DNA of 64,000 nucleotides from an uncultured Bacteroidales bacterium. Lineage in GTDB: Bacteria > Bacteroidota > Bacteroidia > Bacteroidales > UBA932. Under the pieces are notes generated by a model, which was not told the origin of the DNA, ran no database searches, and worked only from the letters and a program-made list of their open reading frames with translations. The translations under genes were made by a program, and so were the position numbers. The stretch lies in the NCBI GenBank assembly GCA_949286415.1, contig CASEBV010000029.1:1-64000 (forward strand). Reading direction: 5' to 3'. Numbering within the stretch: position 1 is the first letter of the stretch; every line of letters begins with the position of its first letter. Shown here piece after piece: positions 52,711 through 62,500 of the stretch.

Positions 52711-54234
52711 TTAAAATATCCTTGACTTCATATATTCGACTACCTGCTGGATTTCCTTATATCTCGGGCTGTCATCCCTGAATGCAGGGACTATCGCCCT
52801 TACGTCATCGTAAAGTTTTCTTGTGACCGGGGACAAGTCTCCTGCAATGGACAGGCAGTCCACGGCCTGAGCCAGCGAGATAAGGAGGATTGCCGTCACC
52901 TGGAATGCATTCTCCACCACCTTCCCTGCGAGCAGAGCCGAATTTGTGCCCATACTCACTATGTCCTGGTTGTCATTGTTGTTGGGAATACTGTGCACAT
53001 ACATCGGATTGGAAAGTGTCTGGCATTCCGCCGTAGTCGATGTTGCGGTGAACTGGGATGCCTGCATGCCGTAGTTGAGGCCGAGGACCCCCATATTGAC
53101 AAAAGGAGGAAGTATTCCGTTTATCTTGTCATGCATGAGATAATTCAGCTGACGCTCACAGAGCATCGTCATCTTGGTCACGGCTATCTTCAGCTTGTCC
53201 ATCTCGAATGACACATAGTCTCCGTGGAAATTCCCTCCATGGTAGACATTGTCAGTGTCCGGGTCAACTATCGGATTGTCGCACGCCGAATTAATCTCAT
53301 TGACAAGCACCTTTTCAGCATTCTCCAGTTCCTCAAGCACAGGTCCGAGAATCTGAGGCACACATCTGAGGGAATAATACGGCTGGACTTTGTGCCCGAA
53401 CTGCCTTTCCTCATGATGTCCGCTGTACAGCTCCGCCGTACGCTGCCTCAGGCAGCGGCTTCCTTCTGCATCATCACGCATCATGGTGGCTACAGCACGC
53501 TGCCCTTCGTGAAGTTTCGTCCCGTTCAATTCCTTTGACATCAGGTCATCGTATGATGACGCGACCTCATTTATGAGAACGGAAGCCGTGACCACTGTCC
53601 GGAACAGCCTGCGGGCATATATCAGGTTCACAAGTCCGATGCCCGTCATGACCGATGTGCCGTTGGTTACCGAAAGGCCCTCGCGAGTCCTGATTTTCAT
53701 GGGGGCAATGCCGAGTCTCTCCAACACTTCAGAAGTTTTCTCAAGCTTTCCGCCATAGAACACCTCGCCTTCACCGATGAGAGCAAGGGCTATATGCGCA
53801 AGCTGCACAAGATCGCCGCTGGCACCGACGCTGCCGTGCTCCGGAATATACGGATATATGCCCCTGTTTATGAATTCGACGAGTTCATCCACAAGCTCCG
53901 GACTGATGCCGGATTTCCCCTGCAGAAAAGTCATGAGCCGCGCCAGCATAGCCCCTCTTACATAAAGCTCGGGCAGAGGACGGCCAGCTCCCGTGGCATG
54001 GCTTCTGATTATATTGTATTGAAGCTGTATAAGGGAATCATCATCAACCCTGTACTGGGCCATAGGCCCGAACCCGGTGTTGATTCCATATATAATCTTC
54101 TCTTTTGCGAAATCTTTAAGGAAGATGAAACTATCATCTACTTTTTTCCTGGCCGCCTCCGATATATGGACAGGCTCTGAGCCGAATAGTATCTTTTCAA
54201 TGGAGTGAAGATCGACCCCGGTTCCGATTGTCAT
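52711..54234 (-). CDS. Tyrosine (aromatic amino acid) ammonia-lyase
   Basis: The 507-residue enzyme has the MIO-forming Ala-Ser-Gly in HGSVGASGDLVQLAHIA (138-140), the catalytic Tyr in IIYGINTGFGP, and SNPMYVHSIPNNNDNQDIVSMGTNSAL. Recalled tyrosine ammonia-lyase of Flavobacterium johnsoniae, encoded in its flexirubin region, shares long stretches including YNxIRSH and QPYYSLRCVPQILGPVLE-like blocks. It would make p-coumarate, the aryl starter. Histidine or phenylalanine specificity cannot be ruled out by sequence alone. It is the first gene of the operon; a TAA directly precedes its ATG in frame. Confidence 0.88.
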   Translation of the reverse strand: MTIGTGVDLHSIEKILFGSEPVHISEAARKKVDDSFIFLKDFAKEKIIYGINTGFGPMAQYRVDDDSLIQLQYNIIRSHATGAGRPLPELYVRGAMLARLMTFLQGKSGISPELVDELVEFINRGIYPYIPEHGSVGASGDLVQLAHIALALIGEGEVFYGGKLEKTSEVLERLGIAPMKIRTREGLSVTNGTSVMTGIGLVNLIYARRLFRTVVTASVLINEVASSYDDLMSKELNGTKLHEGQRAVATMMRDDAEGSRCLRQRTAELYSGHHEERQFGHKVQPYYSLRCVPQILGPVLEELENAEKVLVNEINSACDNPIVDPDTDNVYHGGNFHGDYVSFEMDKLKIAVTKMTMLCERQLNYLMHDKINGILPPFVNMGVLGLNYGMQASQFTATSTTAECQTLSNPMYVHSIPNNNDNQDIVSMGTNSALLAGKVVENAFQVTAILLISLAQAVDCLSIAGDLSPVTRKLYDDVRAIVPAFRDDSPRYKEIQQVVEYMKSRIF

Positions 54235-54242
54235 TTAACTTT

Positions 54243-54251
54243 CCCCCCCCC
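54243..54251 (-). repeat. Run of nine G in the 5' leader of the polyene operon
   Basis: On the coding strand, nine consecutive G lie 9-17 bases before the ammonia-lyase ATG, between the promoter and the start codon. Runs like this change length by slippage, and one at this distance could alter translation start or mRNA level. It lies outside any reading frame, since TAA precedes the ATG. Confidence 0.85.
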
Positions 54252-54296
54252 GTAAAAATGTTATAAAATCCAACTATTTAATTCCATTAGATTAAC

Positions 54297-54308
54297 CCGT
54301 GAACACGG
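54297..54308. promoter_or_regulatory. Palindrome at the predicted transcription start of the polyene operon
   Basis: CCGTG-AA-CACGG is a perfect 5-bp inverted repeat with a 2-base centre. It lies just downstream of the -7 box (54314), over the expected +1. A repressor there would block initiation. No regulator gene is adjacent. Confidence 0.5.
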
Positions 54309-54313
54309 AATCG

Positions 54314-54344
54314 CAAAAATAAGAAATAAATACATATCAGCAAA
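54314..54344 (-). promoter_or_regulatory. Promoter of the aryl polyene operon
   Basis: Minus strand TTTG (54341-54344), 19 bases, TATTTTTG (54314-54321). Full -33/-7 consensus, about 80 bases before the ATG at 54234. No comparable promoter was seen inside the operon. Confidence 0.75.
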
Positions 54345-54361
54345 ATTTTATGGCTGGGCCT

Positions 54362-55042
54362 TCACTGGGCCGCCGGCTTTACGGACTCAATGAAAAAAGT
54401 GCGGCAAAGATCTCGCGAAATCTCATGTCTCGAGACTGCCCCGGTCTTCATGTCACAGACATACAGAAAGTCAATGAGCGACAGATAAAGGGTACTGTAT
54501 GTCACAGCCAGACCTGACTGAAGTCCGGAAGTATAGCTGACTGTCAGATTCACCTCCTCTTCCGTCAGATGATCCTTGCAGAAGACATACAGGCCGAAGC
54601 TCCGGAAATTCCCGTAGAAGCCGGAATTCACTTTGTCGACCTTGCTTGCAATTATGCGCCTGAGAGGCAGCGCAAGCGACCAGTAGCTGTATTCAAGTTT
54701 TCCGACATACCGTCCCTCCTTAAGACCATATGCATAGCCGCTCTCAATAATACGACGGCTGTCCTCGGCCTCATCATCCTCAGGCTCTTCCGCATCATCC
54801 TCCGGATCTATTACTCCCGCCATCTCAAGAAGCAGCGAGTCAGCCACCGACTTGCTTTCCTCCATGGCTCTGGTGACTTCTATCCCCAAGGAATGGTCGG
54901 GCATCTGGAGATCCGGGCGGTCATCATTGACGAGGTCGCCATATCTCTCCCCGAGTATTGTACGGAGAGTCACCATGGCATAGCGTTCAAAGAAACATGT
55001 GTCGAATTTGGGACCTGGCATGGCTGCGTGAATTTTGGGCAT
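54362..55042 (-). CDS. Hypothetical protein with a nuclease-like N-terminus
   Basis: A protein of about 226 residues from the ATG at 55042 (MPKIHAAMPGPKFDT); an ATG at 55072 would add ten residues. Residues ~15-60 have FFERYAMVTLRTILGERYGDLVNDDRPDLQMPDHSLGIEVTRAM, a pattern (R-P-D-L, then I-E-V-T) like a PD-(D/E)xK nuclease core. An acidic stretch (EDDAEEPEDDEAED) and no membrane helix follow. The family is not recognised. It lies upstream of the polyene promoter on the same strand, 127 bases away, so may read into it. Function unknown. Confidence 0.6.
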   Translation of the reverse strand: MPKIHAAMPGPKFDTCFFERYAMVTLRTILGERYGDLVNDDRPDLQMPDHSLGIEVTRAMEESKSVADSLLLEMAGVIDPEDDAEEPEDDEAEDSRRIIESGYAYGLKEGRYVGKLEYSYWSLALPLRRIIASKVDKVNSGFYGNFRSFGLYVFCKDHLTEEEVNLTVSYTSGLQSGLAVTYSTLYLSLIDFLYVCDMKTGAVSRHEISRDLCRTFFIESVKPAAQ

Positions 55043-55183
55043 AAATATACGCAGAAGCCGGGAGCAATGCAAGCCTGCCCAACGGGCGCGACTTTCACCG
55101 GAATATCAGAAATAAATTTGAGGATAAGAACTAAAAGTAAAATGTCTATTCTCCAAACGGGCAATTTATTGAAAAAAAGAATT

Positions 55184-55191
55184 TATATTTG
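55184..55191 (+). promoter_or_regulatory. Candidate -7 box of the carboxylase operon
   Basis: TATATTTG matches TAnnTTTG, 95 bases before the ATG at 55287. The -33 position is weak. An AGGAGG in the leader near 55210 is too far from the ATG to serve as ribosome-binding site. Confidence 0.48.
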
Positions 55192-55286
55192 CATGATTTG
55201 AAATCCTAAAGGAGGAGAAATCCTGAACAGGACAGGCCCCAAAGGAACATCAGGGACACAAAACAATACTTAAAAAGATATAAATT

Positions 55287-56849
55287 ATGAGTATTCAACA
55301 GGAAAAGATCAAAGAGCTCGTCGAGCGCAGGGCCAAGGCCCGCATGGGAGGCGGACAGAAAAGAATCGACGCCCAGCACCAGAAAGGGAAATTCACGGCC
55401 CGTGAAAGGATTGCAATGCTCCTTGACGAAGGCAGCTTTGAGGAATACGACATGTTCGTACAGCACCGCTGCACCAATTTCGGAATGGAGAAGACCAAGT
55501 TCGACGGAGACGGAGTGGTGACAGGACACGGCACCATCGACGGAAGGCCTGTCTATGTATTCGCCCAGGATTTCACCGTATCGGGAGGCTCGCTTTCGGA
55601 GACCATGGCACAGAAAATCTGCAAGGTGATGGACATGGCCATGAAGAACGGCGCCCCATGCATCGGACTCAATGATTCAGGCGGAGCCCGTATCCAGGAG
55701 GGAATCTGTGCCCTCGCAGGCTTCGGAGAAATTTTCCAGAGAAACATAATGTCATCAGGCGTCGTGCCGCAGATTTCAGGCATCTTCGGACCTTGCGCAG
55801 GAGGTGCAGTATACTCCCCTGCCCTCACCGACTTCAACATCATGGTGAAGAACACATCATACATGTTCCTCACAGGCCCGGGTGTGGTGAAGACAGTGAC
55901 CGGAGAAGTGGTGACCCAGGAAGAGCTCGGAGGAGCAAGCGTGCATGCCACAAAGAGCGGCGTTGCGCACTTCGCGGCAGAGAATGAGGAAGACGGCATC
56001 AGGATCATCAAGGAGCTGCTCAGCTACATTCCTCAGAACAATATGGAGGAGGCTCCTTTCGTACCGACAAATGATCCTGCAGGAAGGGTCGACGACAGCC
56101 TCAACGACATCATCCCTGACAGCCCGAACAAGCCTTACGACATGTACCAGGTCATCGGCAGCATCGTCGACGACGGCAAATTCTTTGAAATCCACAAGAA
56201 CTGGGCAAAGAACATCATCATAGGTTTCGCCCATATGAACGGCCGCTCGGTCGGCATCGTCGCCAACCAGCCGAAGATTCTTGCTGGTGTCCTTGACATC
56301 AACGCTTCACGCAAGGCTGCACGCTTCGTGCGCTTCTGCGATGCATTCAACATTCCTATCGTGACTCTCGTGGATGTCCCTGGCTTCCTCTGCGGAACAC
56401 AGCAGGAGTACGGCGGCATCATCGTCCACGGCGCCAAGCTCCTCTACGCATACGGCGAGGCCACAGTGCCTAAGGTGACTGTCACCCTCAGGAAGTCCTA
56501 CGGAGGATCCCACATCGTCATGAGCTGCAAGCAGCTCCGCGGAGACATCAACTACGCATGGCCTTCAGCCAACATTGCCGTGATGGGTGCGGACGGAGCA
56601 GTCGAGATCCTTTACTCAAAGGACATCAAGGCCATCGAAGACCCTGCCGAGAAAGCACGCGTCGCCGAGCAGAAGAAGACTGAATACAATGACCTCTTCT
56701 GTAACCCTTATCAGGCAGCAAGCTACGGCTACATCGATGATGTCATCGAGCCGCGCAACACAAGGTTCCGCGTAATCCGTGCCCTTGAGCAGCTCGCCGG
56801 AAAGAAGCAGACCAATCCTGCCAAGAAGCATGACAACCTGCCGCTGTAG
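55287..56849 (+). CDS. Acyl-CoA carboxylase beta subunit / methylmalonyl-CoA decarboxylase alpha subunit
   Basis: The 520-residue carboxyltransferase has paired crotonase-like halves. Key blocks are [55 protein letters not shown], then [29 protein letters not shown] and [13 protein letters not shown]. It moves a carboxyl group between biotin and propionyl-CoA (or methylmalonyl-CoA). The next genes encode an OadG-tail protein and a biotin carrier, as in Bacteroides decarboxylase operons. Direction (carboxylase or Na+-pumping decarboxylase) depends on partners not seen here. Confidence 0.94.
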   Translation: MSIQQEKIKELVERRAKARMGGGQKRIDAQHQKGKFTARERIAMLLDEGSFEEYDMFVQHRCTNFGMEKTKFDGDGVVTGHGTIDGRPVYVFAQDFTVSGGSLSETMAQKICKVMDMAMKNGAPCIGLNDSGGARIQEGICALAGFGEIFQRNIMSSGVVPQISGIFGPCAGGAVYSPALTDFNIMVKNTSYMFLTGPGVVKTVTGEVVTQEELGGASVHATKSGVAHFAAENEEDGIRIIKELLSYIPQNNMEEAPFVPTNDPAGRVDDSLNDIIPDSPNKPYDMYQVIGSIVDDGKFFEIHKNWAKNIIIGFAHMNGRSVGIVANQPKILAGVLDINASRKAARFVRFCDAFNIPIVTLVDVPGFLCGTQQEYGGIIVHGAKLLYAYGEATVPKVTVTLRKSYGGSHIVMSCKQLRGDINYAWPSANIAVMGADGAVEILYSKDIKAIEDPAEKARVAEQKKTEYNDLFCNPYQAASYGYIDDVIEPRNTRFRVIRALEQLAGKKQTNPAKKHDNLPL

Positions 56850-56871
56850 GCAATTCAAAAATTGACGAGAA

Positions 56872-57090
56872 ATGAATGAATTGACACCTGAAAAGGTTTT
56901 CGAACTCACTTCTGTCCTTGACAAGGGAATCGGAGGTGAAATATGTGCGGCGATAGCCATGGCTCTTGACCGCTGTACGGCAGACGAAGTCCATGACGAG
57001 GAAAGCTATGTGCTCACCATAAAGCAGCCGGCATCCTCCGCATGGACATCAAGGCTCGCAACCCTGCGCCAGCTTCCTGAAAGAAAATAA
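56872..57090 (+). CDS. Short OadG-tail-like protein without a membrane helix
   Basis: A 72-residue protein beginning MNELTPEKVFELTSVLDKGIGGEICAAIAMAL, then DEVHDEESYVLTIKQPASSAWTSRLATLRQLPE. The AAIAMAL...DEVHDEES...SAWTSR pattern resembles the cytoplasmic end of the OadG/MmdD gamma-delta subunit in Bacteroidota. That subunit normally starts with a membrane helix, which is absent here. It lies between the carboxyltransferase and biotin carrier genes, 22 and 28 bases away. It probably keeps a structural role in the complex. Confidence 0.72.
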   Translation: MNELTPEKVFELTSVLDKGIGGEICAAIAMALDRCTADEVHDEESYVLTIKQPASSAWTSRLATLRQLPERK

Positions 57091-57118
57091 ATCCCGTAAC
57101 CGAATAAACAACAAAGGA

Positions 57119-57610
57119 ATGAAACAATATAACTTCAAAATCAACGGCAACGAATACAATGTGACCATCAATTCCGTTGAAGGCAATGTTGCCGATGTGA
57201 CTGTCGTCGCCAACTATAAAGTGGAACTCGGCAACGGCACAGCCCCGATTTCCGTACAGCCTGCCCAGACGGCGGCTCCTGCTGTACAGAGTGCACCGGC
57301 TGCAGCTCCGGCCGCTCCGGCACAGGCACCTGCGCCTGCACCGACTCCGGCACCGGCTCCGGCGGCAGCTCCTGCAGCTCCGGCAGCATCGGGAGCAGGA
57401 AAGCCTGTCACTTCTCCGCTTCCGGGAGTAATCGTCGAGATTTCCGTTAAGGTCGGAGACTCAGTGAAGGCCGGACAGCAGGTAGCCGTGCTCGAGGCCA
57501 TGAAGATGGAAAATGCCATCGAGGCAGACCACGCGGGCACAGTCACAGCAGTCCATGTAAACAAGGGCGACTCAGTGCTTGAAGGCGTTCCGATCGTGAC
57601 TATCGCATAA
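57119..57610 (+). CDS. Biotin carboxyl carrier protein
   Basis: A 163-residue protein with an N-terminal beta-domain, an Ala/Pro-rich flexible linker (about 60-90) and a C-terminal biotinyl domain. The biotin lysine is in LEAMKMENAIEADHAG, and SPLPGVIVEISVKVGDSVKAGQQVAVLEAMK shows the barrel. It carries the carboxyl group between subunits. Last gene of the operon, followed by a hairpin terminator; no oadB/mmdB follows. Confidence 0.94.
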   Translation: MKQYNFKINGNEYNVTINSVEGNVADVTVVANYKVELGNGTAPISVQPAQTAAPAVQSAPAAAPAAPAQAPAPAPTPAPAPAAAPAAPAASGAGKPVTSPLPGVIVEISVKVGDSVKAGQQVAVLEAMKMENAIEADHAGTVTAVHVNKGDSVLEGVPIVTIA

Positions 57611-57639
57611 CTGCGGCAGTCTCCATGAAAATTCTCATG

Positions 57640-57677
57640 AAAGGGTGGCTCAAAAGCAATTTTGGGTACACCCTTTT
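57640..57677 (+). terminator. Terminator after the biotin carrier gene
   Basis: AAAGGGTG pairs with CACCCTTT, and an inner CAAAA/TTTTG pair shortens the loop; TTTTATA follows. It separates the carboxylase operon from the DUF6377 gene. Confidence 0.7.
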
Positions 57678-57718
57678 ATACAATATAATTTATAGACCAT
57701 TATCACCGGAGCCGGGAT

Positions 57719-59377
57719 ATGACAGGAATGAAATGGAAATATGTCTTCACCGCCTGCACTATGATTGCCACCGCTGCAGGTATACTCTCATGCCAAAGTG
57801 AGACTGAAAATTATAGCCCCGAAGTCAGCCGGATACTCGGTGAACTTGACAGGACGCTGGAAGAAAAGAATCTGTACGAAGAATTAAAAAATGACAGAAT
57901 CCGGAAAATCAAGGACGGACACTCCGGCAGCGAATATGAAATCTATGACAGGCTTTACGACGAGTACTACCAGTATAATATAGACTCGGCGATAATGTAT
58001 GCCAGAAAAAAGCAGGAGATCGCCATACTGGCAGGTAATGACAGCCTTCTGAACGATGCCAGACTTGACATTGCCGACAGATATGTACTGTCCGGAATGT
58101 TTGAAGAAGCAATGTCAATCATGAAGGGAATCAGTCCCGGACAGCTTGACAAGATGCTCAGACCGAGATATTACCATATATACAATTCCCTATACAACGG
58201 GATGTGCGCGGCATCCGACGACCCTATACTCCGGGAGGAATACAGAAAAGAGAGGGACAGATACAGGCAGATCCTGTACGAAAAACTCGGGCATGACGAC
58301 ATTTCCAAACTATATGTCCTTTCGGAAATCATGATTGATGCCGGAAAGCCGGACAAAATCCTCGACAGCCTGTATGACAGATACAATTCCCTTGAAATTT
58401 CTCTGCATGAGAAAGCCATCCTGAGCTATATCATAGGCAACGCATGGCTGGAATGCGGCAACAGGGACAAAGCCATCTGTCATTATGCCGAAAGCGCAAT
58501 AAACGACCTCAAGACCCCGGTAAACGAGTACAAGTCATTGCATGAACTCGCCGCCCTGCTGTATGAAAAAGGTGATGTAAGGCGTGCATACAGATATATA
58601 ACACGGTCCGTAAACGACGCCATGACAGCCAATGCAAGAATCAACATACAGTCAATCAACAAGTTGCTCCCAATCATATCTGATTCATACAATATCCAGA
58701 TGAGTCGCAACCAGAAGCAGCTGAAAGAAATGCTCGGGGGGACAAGCATATTGGCTGTACTTCTTGCCGCAGCGATTGTCGCCCTGATGAAATTCATGAA
58801 GAAGGTATCAGTAGCAGAACGGCTTACACGGGAGAAAAATGATGAGCTTCAGAAAGTGAACGGAAGACTGCACGAATACATCATGATGCTGCAGGAAGCG
58901 AACGAAATCAAGGAATCATATCTTGCCCGCTATCTTGACATGTGCTCTGACTATATCGAGGGACTGGAAAGGTACAGGTCCCAACTCAGGAAGGCCGCCA
59001 AGAACGGAGGCTTCGCAGAAATAATGGAAAACCTGAGAAACGGGGATTTCATAGAAAAGGAACTTCAGGAATTCTATGCCCAATTTGACACGACGTTCCT
59101 TGACCTGTTCCCGGATTTCATAAGCCAGATGAATACTCTGCTGCAGCCGGACAAAAGACTCGAGGACACATCCAGGGAGGGCAGTCTGTCAACAGAACTC
59201 CGTGTCATGGCACTTATCCGGCTCGGAGTGAAGGACTCTGTCAAAATAGCTCATTTCCTCAGGAGATCCTCCTCCACAATTTACAACTACAGGGTCAAAC
59301 TCCGCAATGCAGCTCTTGACAGAGAAGGTTTTGAAAAGCAGATAATGCGCATAGGAAGGCTTGCAAAAGACTACTAA
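57719..59377 (+). CDS. DUF6377-type sensor/regulator with TPR-like and DNA-binding-like regions
   Basis: The 552-residue protein starts with a lipoprotein-like signal (IATAAGILSC), though a plain signal peptide is possible. Residues ~30-330 form helical, TPR-like repeats (LYDEYYQYNIDSAIMYARKKQEI). A membrane helix at ~345 (GTSILAVLLAAAIVALMKF) is followed by a coiled coil and a C-terminal helical DNA-binding-like end (LGVKDSVKIAHFLRRSSSTIYNYRVKLRNAAL). DUF6377 proteins often lie upstream of SusC/SusD genes. It could sense a periplasmic signal and activate the adjacent susCD genes. That link is inference. Confidence 0.82.
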   Translation: MTGMKWKYVFTACTMIATAAGILSCQSETENYSPEVSRILGELDRTLEEKNLYEELKNDRIRKIKDGHSGSEYEIYDRLYDEYYQYNIDSAIMYARKKQEIAILAGNDSLLNDARLDIADRYVLSGMFEEAMSIMKGISPGQLDKMLRPRYYHIYNSLYNGMCAASDDPILREEYRKERDRYRQILYEKLGHDDISKLYVLSEIMIDAGKPDKILDSLYDRYNSLEISLHEKAILSYIIGNAWLECGNRDKAICHYAESAINDLKTPVNEYKSLHELAALLYEKGDVRRAYRYITRSVNDAMTANARINIQSINKLLPIISDSYNIQMSRNQKQLKEMLGGTSILAVLLAAAIVALMKFMKKVSVAERLTREKNDELQKVNGRLHEYIMMLQEANEIKESYLARYLDMCSDYIEGLERYRSQLRKAAKNGGFAEIMENLRNGDFIEKELQEFYAQFDTTFLDLFPDFISQMNTLLQPDKRLEDTSREGSLSTELRVMALIRLGVKDSVKIAHFLRRSSSTIYNYRVKLRNAALDREGFEKQIMRIGRLAKDY

Positions 59378-59526
59378 ATCGCCGATGATATTCATACATA
59401 AAATATTGATATTTACAGCATTGAAGATTTCAATCCACTACTAATTCATTACTTTGGCTTTGACTGTTGATGTGGGTTGGCGAAATTTGAAATACCAATA
59501 ATTACATTAACATTAAAGCTGATCCA
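59378..59526 (+). promoter_or_regulatory. Leader region of the susC gene
   Basis: 149 bases with no gene. TTACTTTG near 59450 is one base off the TAnnTTTG -7 pattern and has no good -33 box, which would fit a promoter needing an activator such as the DUF6377 protein. The transcript leader would be AT-rich. Confidence 0.3.
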
Positions 59527-62500
59527 ATGAAACATTTACACAGATTGTTGTGTGCAATGTCCTGTCTGTTCACGCTATGCCAGACAGCATTTGCACAGGA
59601 AAGAACTGTCAGTGGAACAGTGGCCGACAAGACCGGACTCCCGGTAATCGGAGCAGCTGTAATTGATGTCCAGAACCGCACATCAGGCACTTTGACGGAT
59701 CTGGACGGAAATTTTTCTCTCAATGTGTCCTCAGGGACTTCTCTTGAAATCTCCTTCATGGGCTACAAGACAGTCACAGTTCCTGTCGGGGACAATGATT
59801 TTCTTTCTGTCACTCTTGAAGACGACACGGAATTTCTTGATGAGGTGGTAGTCATCGGCTATGGCACAGTGCGCAAAAGGGACTTGACCGGAGCCGTATC
59901 TTCAGTAGGAAACCGCGATCTCAAGGATTCTCCTGTCACGAATGTAGGGCAGGCCCTGCAGGGAAAGGTATCCGGCGTATATATAGTGGATGCGGCCAAG
60001 CCGGGAGACAATGTGTCAATAAAAATCCGTGGATTGGGCACAATCAATGACAGTGATCCGCTTGTTGTCATCGACGGTGTACCGACAGACCTCGGACTGT
60101 CTTCACTGAACACCGCGGACATTGACAGAATCGACGTGCTGAAGGATGCTTCGGCTACAGCCATCTATGGCTCAAGGGGAGCAAACGGAGTGGTGATGGT
60201 AACCACCAAACGAGGCTCTACCGGAGAAGGAAAGGTCAATGTGTCCGCCAATTGGGCCATGCAGAATGTCGCGTATGTCCCTGAAATGCTCAACGCGGCA
60301 GAATATGCGGCATATTCCAATGACATGCTTTCCGCAGGAGGGCTGGCCACCAATCCCCAGTGGAGCAACCCTGCCTCCCTTGGAGAAGGCACGGACTGGC
60401 TTGACGAAATGTTCCGGACCGGATTCATGCAGAACTACACCGTAAGCTACTCCGGAGGCAACGAAAAGGCACATTATTATGTATCAGGCGGATTCATGGA
60501 CCAACAGGGCACGGTCAAGACCATCGGATACCGGAGATTCACATTCCAGAACAACAACGATGCCCAGGTGCTGAAGTGGCTTAAGTTCACCAACAACATT
60601 ACTTTTTCAACTGACACCAAGACAGGTGGCTCATATTCTGTCACAGATGCCATGAATGCACTTCCGACCCAGCCTCTGAAAAATGCAGACGGAAGCTGGA
60701 GCGGGCCTGAAGGCAATGCATATTGGTATGGAGACATCCGTAATCCGATCGGGACTCTCTACACCAACGAGAACAAGACCAGCGGATATAATTTCCTGGC
60801 CAACATTTCGGCAGAAATCACTTTCACCAAATGGCTGAAATTCAAGAGCACATTCGGATATGACGCAAAGCTGTGGTTCAACGACAACATGACCTACGCC
60901 TATCCGTACAAGCCGACCCCTGTCGAAGAGACCACAAGATATCAGGATTCAAACAAGGCTTTCACATACCTGTGGGACAATTATCTCACATTTGACCACA
61001 CATTCAAGGGGAAGCACTACCTCAACATTATGGCCGGTACATCAGCCCAATGGAACAGAAATTCCGCATTCAACGGCACAAAGGGAGGATTCCTGTTTGA
61101 CGATGTGCATGAATTTGACAACGGCACATCCACCAAGGCTCTCGGAGGTTCTTCAAGCGACTGGGCAATGTTTTCATTTATGGCAAGGGCCAATTATTCA
61201 TACGACGACAGATATCTTCTTACCGTCACATTCCGCCGTGACGGGTCGTCAAGATTCGGCCCGCACCACAGATGGGGAAACTTCCCTTCCGCTTCTGCAG
61301 CATGGAGAATCTCCCGGGAACCATGGTTCCCGGGAAGAAATGACGGCAATTTCGTCATAAATGACCTGAAACTCCGCGCGGGATACGGAGTGACCGGAAA
61401 CGACAAGATCGGCTCCTACGCCTATATCCAGACATACAATACCGGAGCATACATTTTCGGAGACGATGTTGTGACCACATTGATGGCAAAGACCATGGCC
61501 AACCCGAGCATCCACTGGGAAGAGGTGCAGCAGGCCAACATCGGCATAGACCTCAGTCTCTGGAATTCCAGACTGACACTCTCCCTCGACGGATATATAA
61601 AGAATACCACCGACATGCTCGTGAAGGCAGCCATCCCGATTACATCAGGATATGAAGACACCTCTACAACATATACAAATGCGGGTAAAGTCAGCAACAA
61701 AGGCTTTGAACTCACATTGAACACAGTCAATTTCGAGGGAGCTGGAGGAGGTTTCAGATGGGCAACTTCAATGACAGCGACTTTCAACCGCAACAAGATT
61801 GTCAGTCTCAACAGTGACACACCGCTCTACCAGAACGAAACCGGAGGCGCCTATATCACAATGCAACGCAACGGGCTGCCTATAAATGTGTTCTACGGAT
61901 ATGTGACAGACGGCATCTTCCAGACTCAGGCGGAAGTAAATTCCCATGCATTCCAGGAGGCGAGCACAGCCCCTGGCGACATAAGGTTCAAGGACCTGAA
62001 CAACGACGGAGTCATAAATGAGAATGACCGTACCGTCATCGGAGACCCGAACCCTGACTGGCTGTTTTCAATGGTCAATACTTTCTCGTGGAAAGGATTT
62101 GACCTCTCTGTATATCTTCAGGGAGTCGCCGGAAACGACATTTTCAATGCCAACAGCATATCCAACGAAGGGATGTCGTCAGCCCATAACCAGACTGCCT
62201 CAGTCAAATACCGTTGGGTAGGATACGGGACCAGCACCGTAATGCCTCGTGCCGTGTACGGAGACCCCAACCATAATGCCAGAATCTCCGACAGATTCGT
62301 TGAAGACGGCTCATACCTGCGGCTGAAAAACATAACTCTCAGCTATACATTCCCGGCAAAATGGACACAGAAAATCTCGGTGGACAATGCCAGAATATAC
62401 CTTTCATGCGAGAATGTCGCCACTCTGACCAGATACTCCGGATTTGATCCGGAAGTCGGCATCAACGGAATAGACGGCAACCGCTACCCTATTTCCCGGA

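Noticed and set aside
55205..55220. AGGAGG as ribosome-binding site of the carboxylase gene
   Set aside because: It is about 70 bases upstream of the ATG and no start codon lies at the right distance after it; Bacteroidota rarely use such sites.
57240..57400. Tandem DNA repeat in the biotin carrier gene
   Set aside because: It is the Ala/Pro-rich linker usual for these proteins and not an independent repeat element.
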